In this document: positions 34,629 through 44,200 of the stretch, piece by piece
Layout of the letters: every line of letters begins with the position of its first letter
Numbering within the stretch: the first letter of the stretch is position 1
Source: Flavobacterium silvisoli
GTDB taxonomy: Bacteria > Bacteroidota > Bacteroidia > Flavobacteriales > Flavobacteriaceae
Direction of reading: 5' to 3'
Assembly: GCF_004329815.1 (NCBI RefSeq)
Contig: NZ_SJPE01000001.1
Coordinates: 124,001-188,000, forward strand
Length of the DNA: 64,000 nt
Made by a program: the position numbers and the translations under genes
The notes under the pieces: model-generated
What the model saw: only the letters and a program-made list of their open reading frames with translations
Told to the model about the DNA's origin: nothing
Database searches by the model: none

Positions 34629-36836
34629 ATGAAATCACTATTCCTCACCCTATTCATAGGGTTTTCGCTATGGGCATCGGCTCAAAATAAAATTACAGGA
34701 ACCGTTACCGACACAAACAATCAGTCGCTTTCTAACGTCATTGTTTCATTACCCGAAATTCACAAAGAAACCATCACGGATAAAGAGGGAAAATATGGCA
34801 TAACTAACTTGCCCAATGGAACTTTTACCGTGGTTTTTTCCTTGGTGGGCTATACTACAAAAACCGGTTCCATCACGCTATCGGGTAAAGAAATCCAGTG
34901 GAATGTCGCTCTGGAAGAAAGTATCATTCACATGGATGAAGTCATTGTGTCAACAGCTTTCAACAAATTGCAATCGCAAAACGTCATGAAAGTAGAACAC
35001 GCCGGTTTAAAATCGCTGCAGCAAAAAGGGGCTGCTACTCTTATTGACGGTTTGGCTACCATCCCCGGAGTTGCTCAGGTTTCTACCGGAACTGCCATAG
35101 GAAAACCTGTGATTCGCGGATTGAGTGGCAACAGGGTTTTGGTGTATTCGCAAGGCGTTCGGCTGGAAAATCAACAATTTGGCGAAGAGCACGGTTTGGG
35201 GCTCAATGATGCCGGTGTCGAAAGTGTAGAAGTCATCAAAGGACCGGCTTCGCTGCTTTATGGTTCTGATGCCTTGGGAGGTGTATTGTATTTCAATCCT
35301 GAAAAATTTGCCAATCCCAAAGAATTTAAAGCTGATTTTGGACAACGCTTTTTTTCCAATACTTTGGGCAGCAACACTACTTTGGGACTGAAAACCTCGA
35401 CTGAAAACTGGAAATTTTCAGTTCGGGGGAGTTATAATACTCATGCAGATTACCAAATACCTGATGGCGACCGCGTCACCAACACCCGATACAATGAAAC
35501 CGATTTGAAAAGCGGAATCGGGTACAGCAATTCAAGTTTTTCGAGTGTGTTGCGCTACAACTTCAACAAACTGGATTTAGGCATACCTGAAAATGGTATC
35601 GCTCAACAATCAACGAGTCACAACACACAGTTTCCTCGACAAGCGGTGAACAATCATATTTTGAGTCTGCACAATAATTTTTATTTCAAAAACTCTAAAC
35701 TCGATGTTGATTTGGGATATCTCTACAATGACCGTAGCGAATTTGAAGACAGTAATGTGGCTAATTTGCACATGAAATTGAGCACCTTGAATTATGATTT
35801 AAAATACTATTTACCCAAAACCGGCAGGATAGAAACCATTGTCGGGATTCAGGGCATGCACCAAACCAATACCAACTCTGGAGAAGAGTACCTGATTCCG
35901 GATGCTCAGACCAATGATTTTGGCATATTCGGAACTGCTAATTACGAATGGGGTAAAAATGTACTGCAGGCCGGTTTGCGTTTTGACAACCGAAAAGTAA
36001 CTACCGAAGAACACGGCATCGAAGGCAATGAAGGCTATTTTGCAGCGATTGATAAAAACTTTGACAGCTTTAATGCTTCATTGGGATACAAAACCAATTT
36101 GGCTCAGGATTTCACTTTGCGTTTGAACATTGCTTCCGGATTCCGGGCGCCGAATTTGGCCGAATTGACCTCGAATGGCGTACACGAAGGCAGCAACCGC
36201 TATGAAATAGGAAATGCCGATTTGCAAAACGAACAAAATCTGCAAACCGATTTGAACTTGGAATATAAAAGTACCCATTTTGAGGTATTTGCCAACGGTT
36301 TTTACAACCACATCAATCATTATATTTTCATTTCTCCCAATGGCAACGTGATTGACGGCAATAATGTGTACGATTATGTTCAGGAGAATGCCCGATTGTA
36401 TGGGGGTGAAGCCGGAATCCATTTCCATCCACACCCGTTGGACTGGCTGCATTTTACCAGCAGTTTTGAAACTGTTATAGGTCAAAAAGACAATGGAGAT
36501 TACCTGCCGTTGATTCCGGCTAATAAATGGAACAACACGTTTCGCGGAGAATTTAACATCAAAAACTGGTGGAAAGAAGGATTTGCCACAATCAACATCG
36601 AAAGCACTTTTGCCCAAAACAATCACAGTGCCTTTGAAACCCGAACACCTGACTATACCTTAATCAACCTGGGACTGGGAGGAAAAATCAGTCTCGGAAA
36701 ATCGGTATTTCAACTGAATCTGAATGCCAACAATCTTTCGAACAAAACCTATATTTCGCATTTATCCCGATTGAAATCGGATGGCATCCCTAACATAGGG
36801 CGCACTTTTGTACTCGGAATTAGTTTTATGATATAA
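34629..36836 (+). CDS. TonB-dependent receptor, probable metal/metallophore type
   Basis: Outer-membrane gated channel. I chose the ATG at 34629 (MKSLFLTLFIGFSLWASAQ signal), 735 residues; the longer frame overlaps the His-rich gene. A carboxypeptidase-regulatory-like beta-sandwich (about 22-105, GTVTDTNNQSLSNVIVSL) precedes the plug (GKPVIRGLSGNRVLVYSQGV, EHGLGLNDAGVESVEVIKGP, LYGSDALGGVL), then the 22-strand barrel. Substrate unknown; the plug wording resembles zinc/metal ZnuD-like receptors and the His-rich neighbour supports a metal. Confidence 0.85.
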   Translation: MKSLFLTLFIGFSLWASAQNKITGTVTDTNNQSLSNVIVSLPEIHKETITDKEGKYGITNLPNGTFTVVFSLVGYTTKTGSITLSGKEIQWNVALEESIIHMDEVIVSTAFNKLQSQNVMKVEHAGLKSLQQKGAATLIDGLATIPGVAQVSTGTAIGKPVIRGLSGNRVLVYSQGVRLENQQFGEEHGLGLNDAGVESVEVIKGPASLLYGSDALGGVLYFNPEKFANPKEFKADFGQRFFSNTLGSNTTLGLKTSTENWKFSVRGSYNTHADYQIPDGDRVTNTRYNETDLKSGIGYSNSSFSSVLRYNFNKLDLGIPENGIAQQSTSHNTQFPRQAVNNHILSLHNNFYFKNSKLDVDLGYLYNDRSEFEDSNVANLHMKLSTLNYDLKYYLPKTGRIETIVGIQGMHQTNTNSGEEYLIPDAQTNDFGIFGTANYEWGKNVLQAGLRFDNRKVTTEEHGIEGNEGYFAAIDKNFDSFNASLGYKTNLAQDFTLRLNIASGFRAPNLAELTSNGVHEGSNRYEIGNADLQNEQNLQTDLNLEYKSTHFEVFANGFYNHINHYIFISPNGNVIDGNNVYDYVQENARLYGGEAGIHFHPHPLDWLHFTSSFETVIGQKDNGDYLPLIPANKWNNTFRGEFNIKNWWKEGFATINIESTFAQNNHSAFETRTPDYTLINLGLGGKISLGKSVFQLNLNANNLSNKTYISHLSRLKSDGIPNIGRTFVLGISFMI

Positions 36837-36838
36837 AG

Positions 36839-36868
36839 AAAACGGTCTCCTGAGTGAGACCGTTTTTC
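36839..36868. terminator. bidirectional terminator between TonB receptor and AIM24-family gene
   Basis: Stem AAAACGGTCTC / GAGACCGTTTTT with a 7-nt loop. Confidence 0.8.
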
Positions 36869-36870
36869 AA

Positions 36871-37671
36871 TTAAAATCTGTTGTCGCCGTCTATCATTCT
36901 TCCCAATCCGCCAAGCAAACTACCTTCTTCTCTGCTGTTACCTCCTGCTTTGGGAGCCGAGGCTATGATACGGTCAGCCAATCGGCTAAACGGCAGCGAC
37001 TGAATGTAAACTGTTCCGGGCCCTCGAAGTGTCGCATAGAACAATCCTTCGCCGCCAAACAACGAATTTTTAATACCTCCTATGAATTCAATGTCGTAAT
37101 CAACATCTTTGGTGAATCCTACGATACAACCGGTGTCTACTTTTAAAATTTCGCCGGCCGCCAATTCTTTTTTGGCTAAAGTACCACCCGAATGCACGAA
37201 GGCCATACCATCGCCTTCTATCTTTTGCATGATAAAACCTTCACCGCCGAAGAGTCCTCTGCCCAGTTTTCTGGAAAACTCAATTCCTATGGCCACTCCT
37301 TTGGCAGCACAGAGAAATGAGTCTTTCTGACAAATGAATTTTCCTCCGTATTGGGTCAGGTCAATCGCTATGATTTTGCCCGGATAAGGAGCCGCAAAAG
37401 ACACTTTACTTTTTCCGTAATTCTGATTGATATAGGCTGTCATGAAAAGGCTTTCACCGGTTAAAACGCGTTTTCCCGCCGAAAGCAACTTGTCAAACAA
37501 ACCGGACTGTTGCTGTGATCCGTCGCCAAAAATGGTTTCCATTTTAATGCCATTATCCATCATCATAAAACTGCCGGCTTCGGCAATGACAATCTCCTGT
37601 GGGTCGAGTTCAATTTCAACGTATTGCATCTCTTCCCCGTAAATATGATAATCTATTTCATGTGCTTGCAT
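36871..37671 (-). CDS. TIGR00266 / AIM24 family protein
   Basis: 266 residues, cytosolic, all-beta. Family marks are the N-terminal [23 protein letters not shown], then the Gly-rich loops [20 protein letters not shown] and [18 protein letters not shown], ending in [16 protein letters not shown]. It is a widespread family named after yeast AIM24, with no settled function. Monocistronic. Confidence 0.85.
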   Translation of the reverse strand: MQAHEIDYHIYGEEMQYVEIELDPQEIVIAEAGSFMMMDNGIKMETIFGDGSQQQSGLFDKLLSAGKRVLTGESLFMTAYINQNYGKSKVSFAAPYPGKIIAIDLTQYGGKFICQKDSFLCAAKGVAIGIEFSRKLGRGLFGGEGFIMQKIEGDGMAFVHSGGTLAKKELAAGEILKVDTGCIVGFTKDVDYDIEFIGGIKNSLFGGEGLFYATLRGPGTVYIQSLPFSRLADRIIASAPKAGGNSREEGSLLGGLGRMIDGDNRF

Positions 37672-37852
37672 GGTATACTGTTTTTAGTTGTTTTGATTAG
37701 TAAGCAGATTTTAAAAAAGTTACAACATCGATTAAAATTCAATAAAAATTAATAAATACAGCGAATATGTTAATAATTTGATTCATACCATAGAATATCA
37801 TTAATTTTTTAATGTTATTTTTACGTTAATACTAATTTAAAATCGCCTGCTT

Positions 37853-38227
37853 ATGAATTCGATGTTTACAAAAATTGTTAGAGTGGTACTGGGTTTAGTA
37901 CTAATTGTTTTCGGAGCCAATAAATTTTTACATTTTATTCCAGCCGAGCCTCTCACGGGAGCTGCCGGAGAGTTCATGAATTCACTGGGAGCCACCGGCT
38001 ATATTTTTCCGGTCGTAGGCGTTTTTGAAGTAATTATTGGTGTTCTGCTCGTATTCAGAAAATGGGTTGCTTTTGCCTTGATTTTGCTGGCGCCGATATC
38101 TATTAATATTTTACTTTTTCACTTGTTCCTGGACATTCCGGGATTGGGGGTTGCCTTACTTGTGGTGGTTTTCAACACTATTTTAATATACAAACATTGG
38201 CAGCAATACAAACCCTTGTTTTATTAA
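37853..38227 (+). CDS. DoxX-like small membrane protein
   Basis: 124 residues, four hydrophobic helices. Segment IVRVVLGLVLIVFGANKFLHFIP starts helix 1 in DoxX/SURF4 style, then EFMNSLGATGYIFPVVGVFEVIIGVLLV and LLAPISINILLFHLFLDIPG. Family members are quinone-linked or unknown; no partner gene is adjacent. Confidence 0.75.
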   Translation: MNSMFTKIVRVVLGLVLIVFGANKFLHFIPAEPLTGAAGEFMNSLGATGYIFPVVGVFEVIIGVLLVFRKWVAFALILLAPISINILLFHLFLDIPGLGVALLVVVFNTILIYKHWQQYKPLFY

Positions 38228-38245
38228 ACCAACCAAACATAACGA

Positions 38246-38273
38246 AACGCTTTCACCTGAAAGCGTTTTTTAT
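38246..38273. terminator. terminator between DoxX-like and LpxR-like genes
   Basis: Stem AACGCTTTC / GAAAGCGTTTTTT with a 4-nt loop; serves the plus gene directly. Confidence 0.75.
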
Positions 38274-39196
38274 TTAAAGACATATGAACCCTTCAATGAT
38301 CCGAAATAATATCCGGTAGCCGAATTATTTTTGATTTCATCGGTCGTATAAACAAAAACAAAAGAGCAATTATAAGAGTGGTACTTGAATTTGATTCCGG
38401 CTTCACCTTTGAAACGGATGGGTTTTATATCGAAAGTCACAGCACTTTTGTGGTCGAACAAACTTCCCTGAATGGTAGCATCGTAGAGCTGCAGATTAAT
38501 TTTAGGAAGTATAAAAAAATAACACTCCTTTTGTGCTTCTCCCAGTCCGTGGTAAAAATTAGAATTGTTCATAGGCACCAATGTATTCAATACACTAAAA
38601 CGGGTAAGTATTCCAAAGTCGGTGCCGGTAAAAGCGGTGCCTACTTTCGATTCGCTGTAAAGATGAAAATCAACTTTATCAGTAGTCATTGTGGCAAAAA
38701 CGGGCTTTGAATAACCAAGGCCAAATTGCAACACCGGAGTATTTTGAATCTGATACTCCCAACCGGATATTTTTCCGAAACCAAAAGAATGGTGCATCCA
38801 ATCCTGAAACTGTTCTGCCTTTGAATCGGGACCGATAATTCCCAATTGAAAAGACATCCTTCTCACGCTATTGGAGGAATACAACTTAGTATGATTGTAT
38901 TCGGCAAACAAATTACCGGCATAAGGCCTGTTGTGGTCTTGAGGAAAATCCGATTTCACCCATCTGGGGTTGTAGATTTGCTGACCGATTTTGAATCCGT
39001 GAATTATTTTTCTTTCCGCTGTAGTGTTATCGGAAACATAATTCGCAAAAAGAAAAGTTCCGTTAGTGTAATAAAAATCATTATATGTTGATACAAAAGA
39101 GTCGTTTTCCAATTGTATTCCGAGTTCCAATGGTTTTTTATTTTGAGCTTCGACCCCCAGTGCAACCAACAAAAGAAAAAGAATTCTGAAGCGCAT
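38270..39196 (-). CDS. LpxR-like outer-membrane lipid A deacylase family protein
   Basis: 308 residues with signal peptide (MRFRILFLLLVALGVEAQ). The N-terminal segment LGIQLENDSFVSTYNDFYYTNG matches the LpxR family start where catalytic Asn and Asp sit, and the rest alternates short beta strands as in a 12-strand barrel, ending GSYVFK. LpxR removes 3'-acyloxyacyl chains of lipid A; activity here is inferred from family. It overlaps mtgA by 1 nt (last of a three-gene operon). Confidence 0.75.
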   Translation of the reverse strand: MRFRILFLLLVALGVEAQNKKPLELGIQLENDSFVSTYNDFYYTNGTFLFANYVSDNTTAERKIIHGFKIGQQIYNPRWVKSDFPQDHNRPYAGNLFAEYNHTKLYSSNSVRRMSFQLGIIGPDSKAEQFQDWMHHSFGFGKISGWEYQIQNTPVLQFGLGYSKPVFATMTTDKVDFHLYSESKVGTAFTGTDFGILTRFSVLNTLVPMNNSNFYHGLGEAQKECYFFILPKINLQLYDATIQGSLFDHKSAVTFDIKPIRFKGEAGIKFKYHSYNCSFVFVYTTDEIKNNSATGYYFGSLKGSYVFK

Positions 39197-39876
39197 TAGT
39201 ATTCAATTTTGCCTATGTGGCGCATCACCCTAAGAATTTTATCCTTCCTTCCGTTGATATACGAGGAAGAATTAGATGCTTTAAACTTTCTCGGATTGGG
39301 CAGTATGGCCGCTATACCAGCGGCTTCTCTTGGAGTCAAATCTTTTGCTGTGGTACTGTACCAATGACGAGCCGCTTCCTGAGCACCATAAACTCCGTTA
39401 CCCATTTCAATACTGTTCAGGTAAACTTCCATGATGCGTTTTTTCCCCCAAATCAGTTCAATAAGCACCGTAAAATAAGCCTCCAATCCTTTACGGACAT
39501 AGCTTCTGCCCTGCCACAGGAAAACATTTTTGGCCGTTTGTTGCGATATGGTGCTACCGCCTTTTAGCTTTCGCCCTTTCTGATTGCTTTTATAAGCCTT
39601 TTGCATAGCTTTAAAATCAAAGCCGCTGTGTTCTAAAAAATTACCGTCTTCGCTGGCAATCACCGCCTTTTGCAAGTTGGGTGAAATTTCCTCAAGAGGC
39701 ACCCATTTATGGCTGTATATGGCGTCACCACCGTCGAGTTTGAACTCAATGATTCGGGTAACCATTAAAGGCGTAAACGGAATAGGCACCCATTTAAAAA
39801 TAATAACCGAAACAATCGAAAGTCCAAAAAACCACAACAGGACTTTCCAAATCCAACGAACAATTTTTTTCATCAT
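39196..39876 (-). CDS. mtgA: monofunctional biosynthetic peptidoglycan glycosyltransferase
   Basis: GT51 enzyme polymerising lipid II. 226 residues with one N-terminal membrane helix (VLLWFFGLSIVSVIIFKWV). Motifs: ASEDGNFLEHSGFD containing the catalytic Glu, GGSTISQQTAKN, RKGLEAYFTVLIELIWGKKRIMEVYLN and YFNSIEMG-like LNSIEMGNGVYG. It has no transpeptidase domain. It overlaps the upstream oxidoreductase by 4 nt (ATGA) and the LpxR-like gene by 1 nt. Confidence 0.94.
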   Translation of the reverse strand: MMKKIVRWIWKVLLWFFGLSIVSVIIFKWVPIPFTPLMVTRIIEFKLDGGDAIYSHKWVPLEEISPNLQKAVIASEDGNFLEHSGFDFKAMQKAYKSNQKGRKLKGGSTISQQTAKNVFLWQGRSYVRKGLEAYFTVLIELIWGKKRIMEVYLNSIEMGNGVYGAQEAARHWYSTTAKDLTPREAAGIAAILPNPRKFKASNSSSYINGRKDKILRVMRHIGKIEY

Positions 39877-40985
39877 ACTAAATCTGCTAATTCTTTCCCT
39901 ATTAAACTGCCTATGGCCACTCCCATTCCTCCCAAACGGACACCGCAGTAAACATGTTCGGAAAGTGGTTCAACTATAGGATTTTTACTCGCGCCCAATC
40001 CCATGATACCACTCCAACGATGGGCAATAGTATACTCCTTTCCGGGGAGGATTACATGCTGCAATAACCACTCTAACCGTTGCTGAATCAGCTCAGTTTG
40101 TCCAAACTCTGTTGTAGTTTCGCCTTCAAAATCTAAATTTCTGCCGCCGCCGAGCAATATGCGGTCATCTATATTTCTGAAATAATAATAGCCTTTGTCC
40201 AAATGAAACGTTCCTTTGATATCCAAATAAGGGATAGGATCAGTAATTAACACTTGCGCACGGGCTGGTTTTACCTGATTATTGGTGAGCTTTCCGGCAA
40301 AACCGTTGGTGGCAAAAAACAGCTTTTTGGTGCCAAAACTGAAATCCGTCAAAGTTACCTGCACACCATCCTTGTTTTCGTGATAAGCCGTAACTGTAGC
40401 CTGATTCAAAATTAAAATATTTTGAGCAACAGCTTTTCTCAACAAGGCTTCCATCATATTACCGGTATCAATCTGGGCTTCAAACGGATTGAAAACAACA
40501 TAATCATTTATGCCTTGAAACGCGAAACGATCGACCTCTTTGGTAAAAACGTCATTCCTGAAAAGAGGCTTCAGCAATTCGTTGATAAACGGCAATTTCT
40601 GCAAACATTCGACATAGGTACTGTCATCTTCTTTTAAAAACAACTCATACCCGCCAAAAGGCTTGAAATCGATAGCCGCATCGCCTAGGTTTTTGCGCAG
40701 CAATTGCAATCCCTGCCATCGCTTTTGGATTAGTGCAACTACCTCTTCTTCGCTGTGAGTCTTTAAATCGTCAATTATTTCGGAAAGACTGCCAAAACAG
40801 GCAAACCCGGCATTTTTGGTGCTGGCTCCCTGAGGCAACAGTCCTTTTTCGAGAATCAGAATTTTACTCTCGGGAAAACGTTCTCTCAATTGCAGGCCAC
40901 AATGCAAACCCACTATGCCACTGCCTACAATGGTATAATCAACATTTGTAAACCAATTTTTGAGTTCCCAATAGCTTAAATTCAT
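39873..40985 (-). CDS. FAD-dependent oxidoreductase (DAO family)
   Basis: 370 residues. FAD-binding motif TIVGSGIVGLHCGLQLRERF (about 17-35), GASTKNAGFACFGS after it as in glycine/sarcosine oxidase-like enzymes, and a C-terminal HRWSGIMGLGASKNPIVEPL...GGMGVAIGS closing the FAD site. Substrate unknown; candidates are D-amino or N-methyl amino acids. First gene of an operon with mtgA and the LpxR-like gene (4-nt overlap), so an envelope or D-amino-acid link is possible but unproven. Confidence 0.8.
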   Translation of the reverse strand: MNLSYWELKNWFTNVDYTIVGSGIVGLHCGLQLRERFPESKILILEKGLLPQGASTKNAGFACFGSLSEIIDDLKTHSEEEVVALIQKRWQGLQLLRKNLGDAAIDFKPFGGYELFLKEDDSTYVECLQKLPFINELLKPLFRNDVFTKEVDRFAFQGINDYVVFNPFEAQIDTGNMMEALLRKAVAQNILILNQATVTAYHENKDGVQVTLTDFSFGTKKLFFATNGFAGKLTNNQVKPARAQVLITDPIPYLDIKGTFHLDKGYYYFRNIDDRILLGGGRNLDFEGETTTEFGQTELIQQRLEWLLQHVILPGKEYTIAHRWSGIMGLGASKNPIVEPLSEHVYCGVRLGGMGVAIGSLIGKELADLV

Positions 40986-41163
40986 CTGTTGTTTTTTTTC
41001 TAAAAATACTTTTTTAAGTGAAATCTTAATTCAAAAAAAATAAAATTATCATTTTACAGCAAATTATTCTTATTTTTTATTAATACATCAATGATTATAA
41101 CATTAATTTGGTTATTTACAACCGATTTTATTAAAAATTAAGCAGTTATCACAAATTTAATTT

Positions 41164-41171
41164 TACTTTTG
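41164..41171 (+). promoter_or_regulatory. possible -7 box for the metallopeptidase gene
   Basis: TACTTTTG, 29 nt before the ATG. The 215-bp AT-rich gap before it holds nothing else I recognise. Confidence 0.35.
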
Positions 41172-41200
41172 AGGCACCATTTTAATTAATTCCAATCATT

Positions 41201-44200
41201 ATGAAATTTAAATTACTTTCTATTGCTTTCTTAGCAATAACAAGTGTTGGTTTGGCGCAAAATAAAACCGCACTTTGGAAGTCGACTACCAAAAAAAGTG
41301 ACCTTGTGGCACTTGACAGTCGAATGAATTTACCCGAAAATCATTTATTTCAATTAAATCTGACCGATTTAAAGACTTCACTACAAGGTTCGGCCAAAAG
41401 GACCTCTGCTTTAGCACCCACACAAAACATCTTATCCATTCCTAACGCTGATGGAACTTTAGAACGCTTTCGTGTATACGAAAACTCGATAATGGATCCG
41501 GAATTAGCGGCAAAATACCCCGAAATCAAATCGTACATCGGTATAGGGGTTGACAATCCGACTGCAACGGCCTACTTCAGCGTTTCGCCATTGGGATTCA
41601 AGTCGATGGTGTTGCGCGCAGATCGTTCGGCTGAATTCATTGAGCCCATTTCAAAAGACCTGACTACTTACACCGTTTATCGCAAAGCTGACAAAAAGAG
41701 TTCGATGACGCCTTTTGAGTGTAAAGTTGTCGATGTGACTGCGCCTCAGGTTGAAAGTGCCACAGCCCGACCAAATGCAGACGACGGCTTGTTGCGTACT
41801 TTCCGTTTGGCAATGTCCTGTACGGGTGAATATACCGCCTATTTTGGAGGAACCAAAGCTCAGGCACTAGCAGCTATAAACGCTTCTCTGACACGTGTAA
41901 ACGGAATTTTTGAAAAAGATTTTTCGGCCAGAATGGTTTTGATTGCCAATACCGATTTGGTTATTTACACTAATGCTTCAACCGACCCTTACTCGGCTGC
42001 TTCGAGCATGTCGCAATGGAATGCTCAACTACAATCTACATTAACCTCAGTAATTGGGGAAGCCAATTATGACATCGGACACTTATTTGGTGCTACCGGT
42101 GGCGGTGGAAATGCCGGTTGTATCGGCTGTATCTGTGTGAACGGTTCTAAAGGAAGCGGGATCACTTCTCCGGCAGATGGAATTCCGGCCGGGGATAATT
42201 TTGATGTGGATTATGTGGCTCATGAAATGGGACACCAATTTGGAGCAAACCATACTTTTACCCACAGCAACGAAGGAACTGGTGTTCAGGTAGAACCGGG
42301 ATCGGGCTCAACCATTATGGGATATGCCGGAATCACTTCTTTAGATGTTCAACCGCATTCTGACCCTTATTTCCATGCCGTAAGCATTCAACAAGTAACC
42401 AACAACATAAAGGCTAAAACCTGTTCGGTTAATACCGCTACCGGAAATGCCGTTCCTACCATCAGTGCCGGATTGGATTATACCGTTCCGAAAAGCACTC
42501 CGTTTATGCTGACAGCCGTTGGAGCGGATGCAAACGGAGATGCACTGACTTACAATTGGGAACAAATGGATTCTCAAACAACAGCAACAGCACCGAGTGC
42601 CACCAAAACCAGCGGAGTAAATTTTAGATCTTACAATTCTACTGTTTCACCAACACGTTATTTCCCACGAATGGCCTCAGTATTAACCGGAGCTACCACT
42701 ACTGCCGGTGCTGAAATTACAGTAGAAGCCTTGCCTTCGGTGGCCCGTACATTAAATTTCAGAGTAACCGTTCGCGACAATCACAACGGAGGATCTGCCA
42801 ACAACAGCGATGACATGATTGTTACGGTTAATGCCACCGCTGGTCCTTTCAGTGTAACATCCCCTAACACGGCCGTTTCTTATGTTGGCGGAAGTTCACA
42901 AACCATAACTTGGGCAGTAGCCGGCACAACCGCTAACGGAGTAAACTGTGCAAATGTTGACATCTTACTATCCACCGACGGAGGTAATACCTGGTCAACT
43001 TTAGTTGCGGCTACGCCAAATGACGGAACAGAAGCGGTAACGATTCCGAATACTCCGGGAACTACCAACCGCATCATGGTAAAAGGAACCAATCATATTT
43101 TCTTTGATGTTTCTAATGCCAATTTTACTATTACAGCCGGTTCAACTGATACTGTGGCTCCTACTGCACCAACATTGGCTGCTTCAGGAACTACACAAAC
43201 CACAACCAATTTATCATGGTCGGGTGCTACCGATAACGTAGGTGTTACCGGATATGAGGTGTACAAAGACGCTGTTTTATTAGGTTCAACAACTTCAACA
43301 ACCTATACCGTTTCCGGATTGACGGCATCCACCACATACGTTTTCACGGTTAAGGCCAAAGATGCGGCCGGAAATGTTTCTGCAGCCAGCAACGGCGTTA
43401 GTGTAACCACATTGGCTCCGGTTGTTGACACTACGGCCCCAACGGCTCCAACGCTGAGCGCATCAGGAACTACTTCATCTTCGACCTCTCTATCATGGTC
43501 AGGAGCTACTGACAATGTTGGTGTTACCGGATATGACGTTTACAAAGACGGAATTTTACTGGGGTCTACTGCGTCAACAACATATGCCGTTAGCGGATTG
43601 AGTGCTTCTACAACTTACGCTTTTTATGTGATTGCCAAAGATGCTGCCGGGAATTCTTCTGTAGCCAGCAACAGTGTTAGTATAACTACCTCTGTGGCTT
43701 CACTCACTTACTGTACTTCATTGGGAAGCAGTACGGCCGACGAAAAAATCGGCAAAGTGGTTTTCGGCACTATTAGCAATACTTCAACAGGAACTGCAGG
43801 ATATGAAGATTTCACTGCGCTTTCAACTACTGTAACAGCCGGAACAGCCAACACAATTACCATTACTCCGTCTTGGACCAGTACTGCTTATGCCGAGGGA
43901 TATGCGGTATTCATTGATTACAATAAAAATGGTGTGTTTACAGATGCCGGAGAAACGGTTTGGACCAATACCGCATCAACAACCACGCCGGTAAGCGGAA
44001 CCTTTACCATTCCTACTACGGCTGGTTTAGGAGCTACCCGCATGAGAGTTTCTATGAAATACAACGGAATTCCAACCTCTTGTGAGACGTTCTCTTACGG
44101 ACAAGTAGAAGATTATACGGTTACCATTTTAGCTCCGGTAGCAGACACCACTGCTCCTACAGCTCCAACTTTAACCGCTTCGGGCACTACTTCAACCACC

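Noticed and set aside
37672..37852. AT-rich gap between AIM24-family and DoxX-like genes as a regulatory region
   Set aside because: No matched promoter pair, hairpin or ORF stood out.
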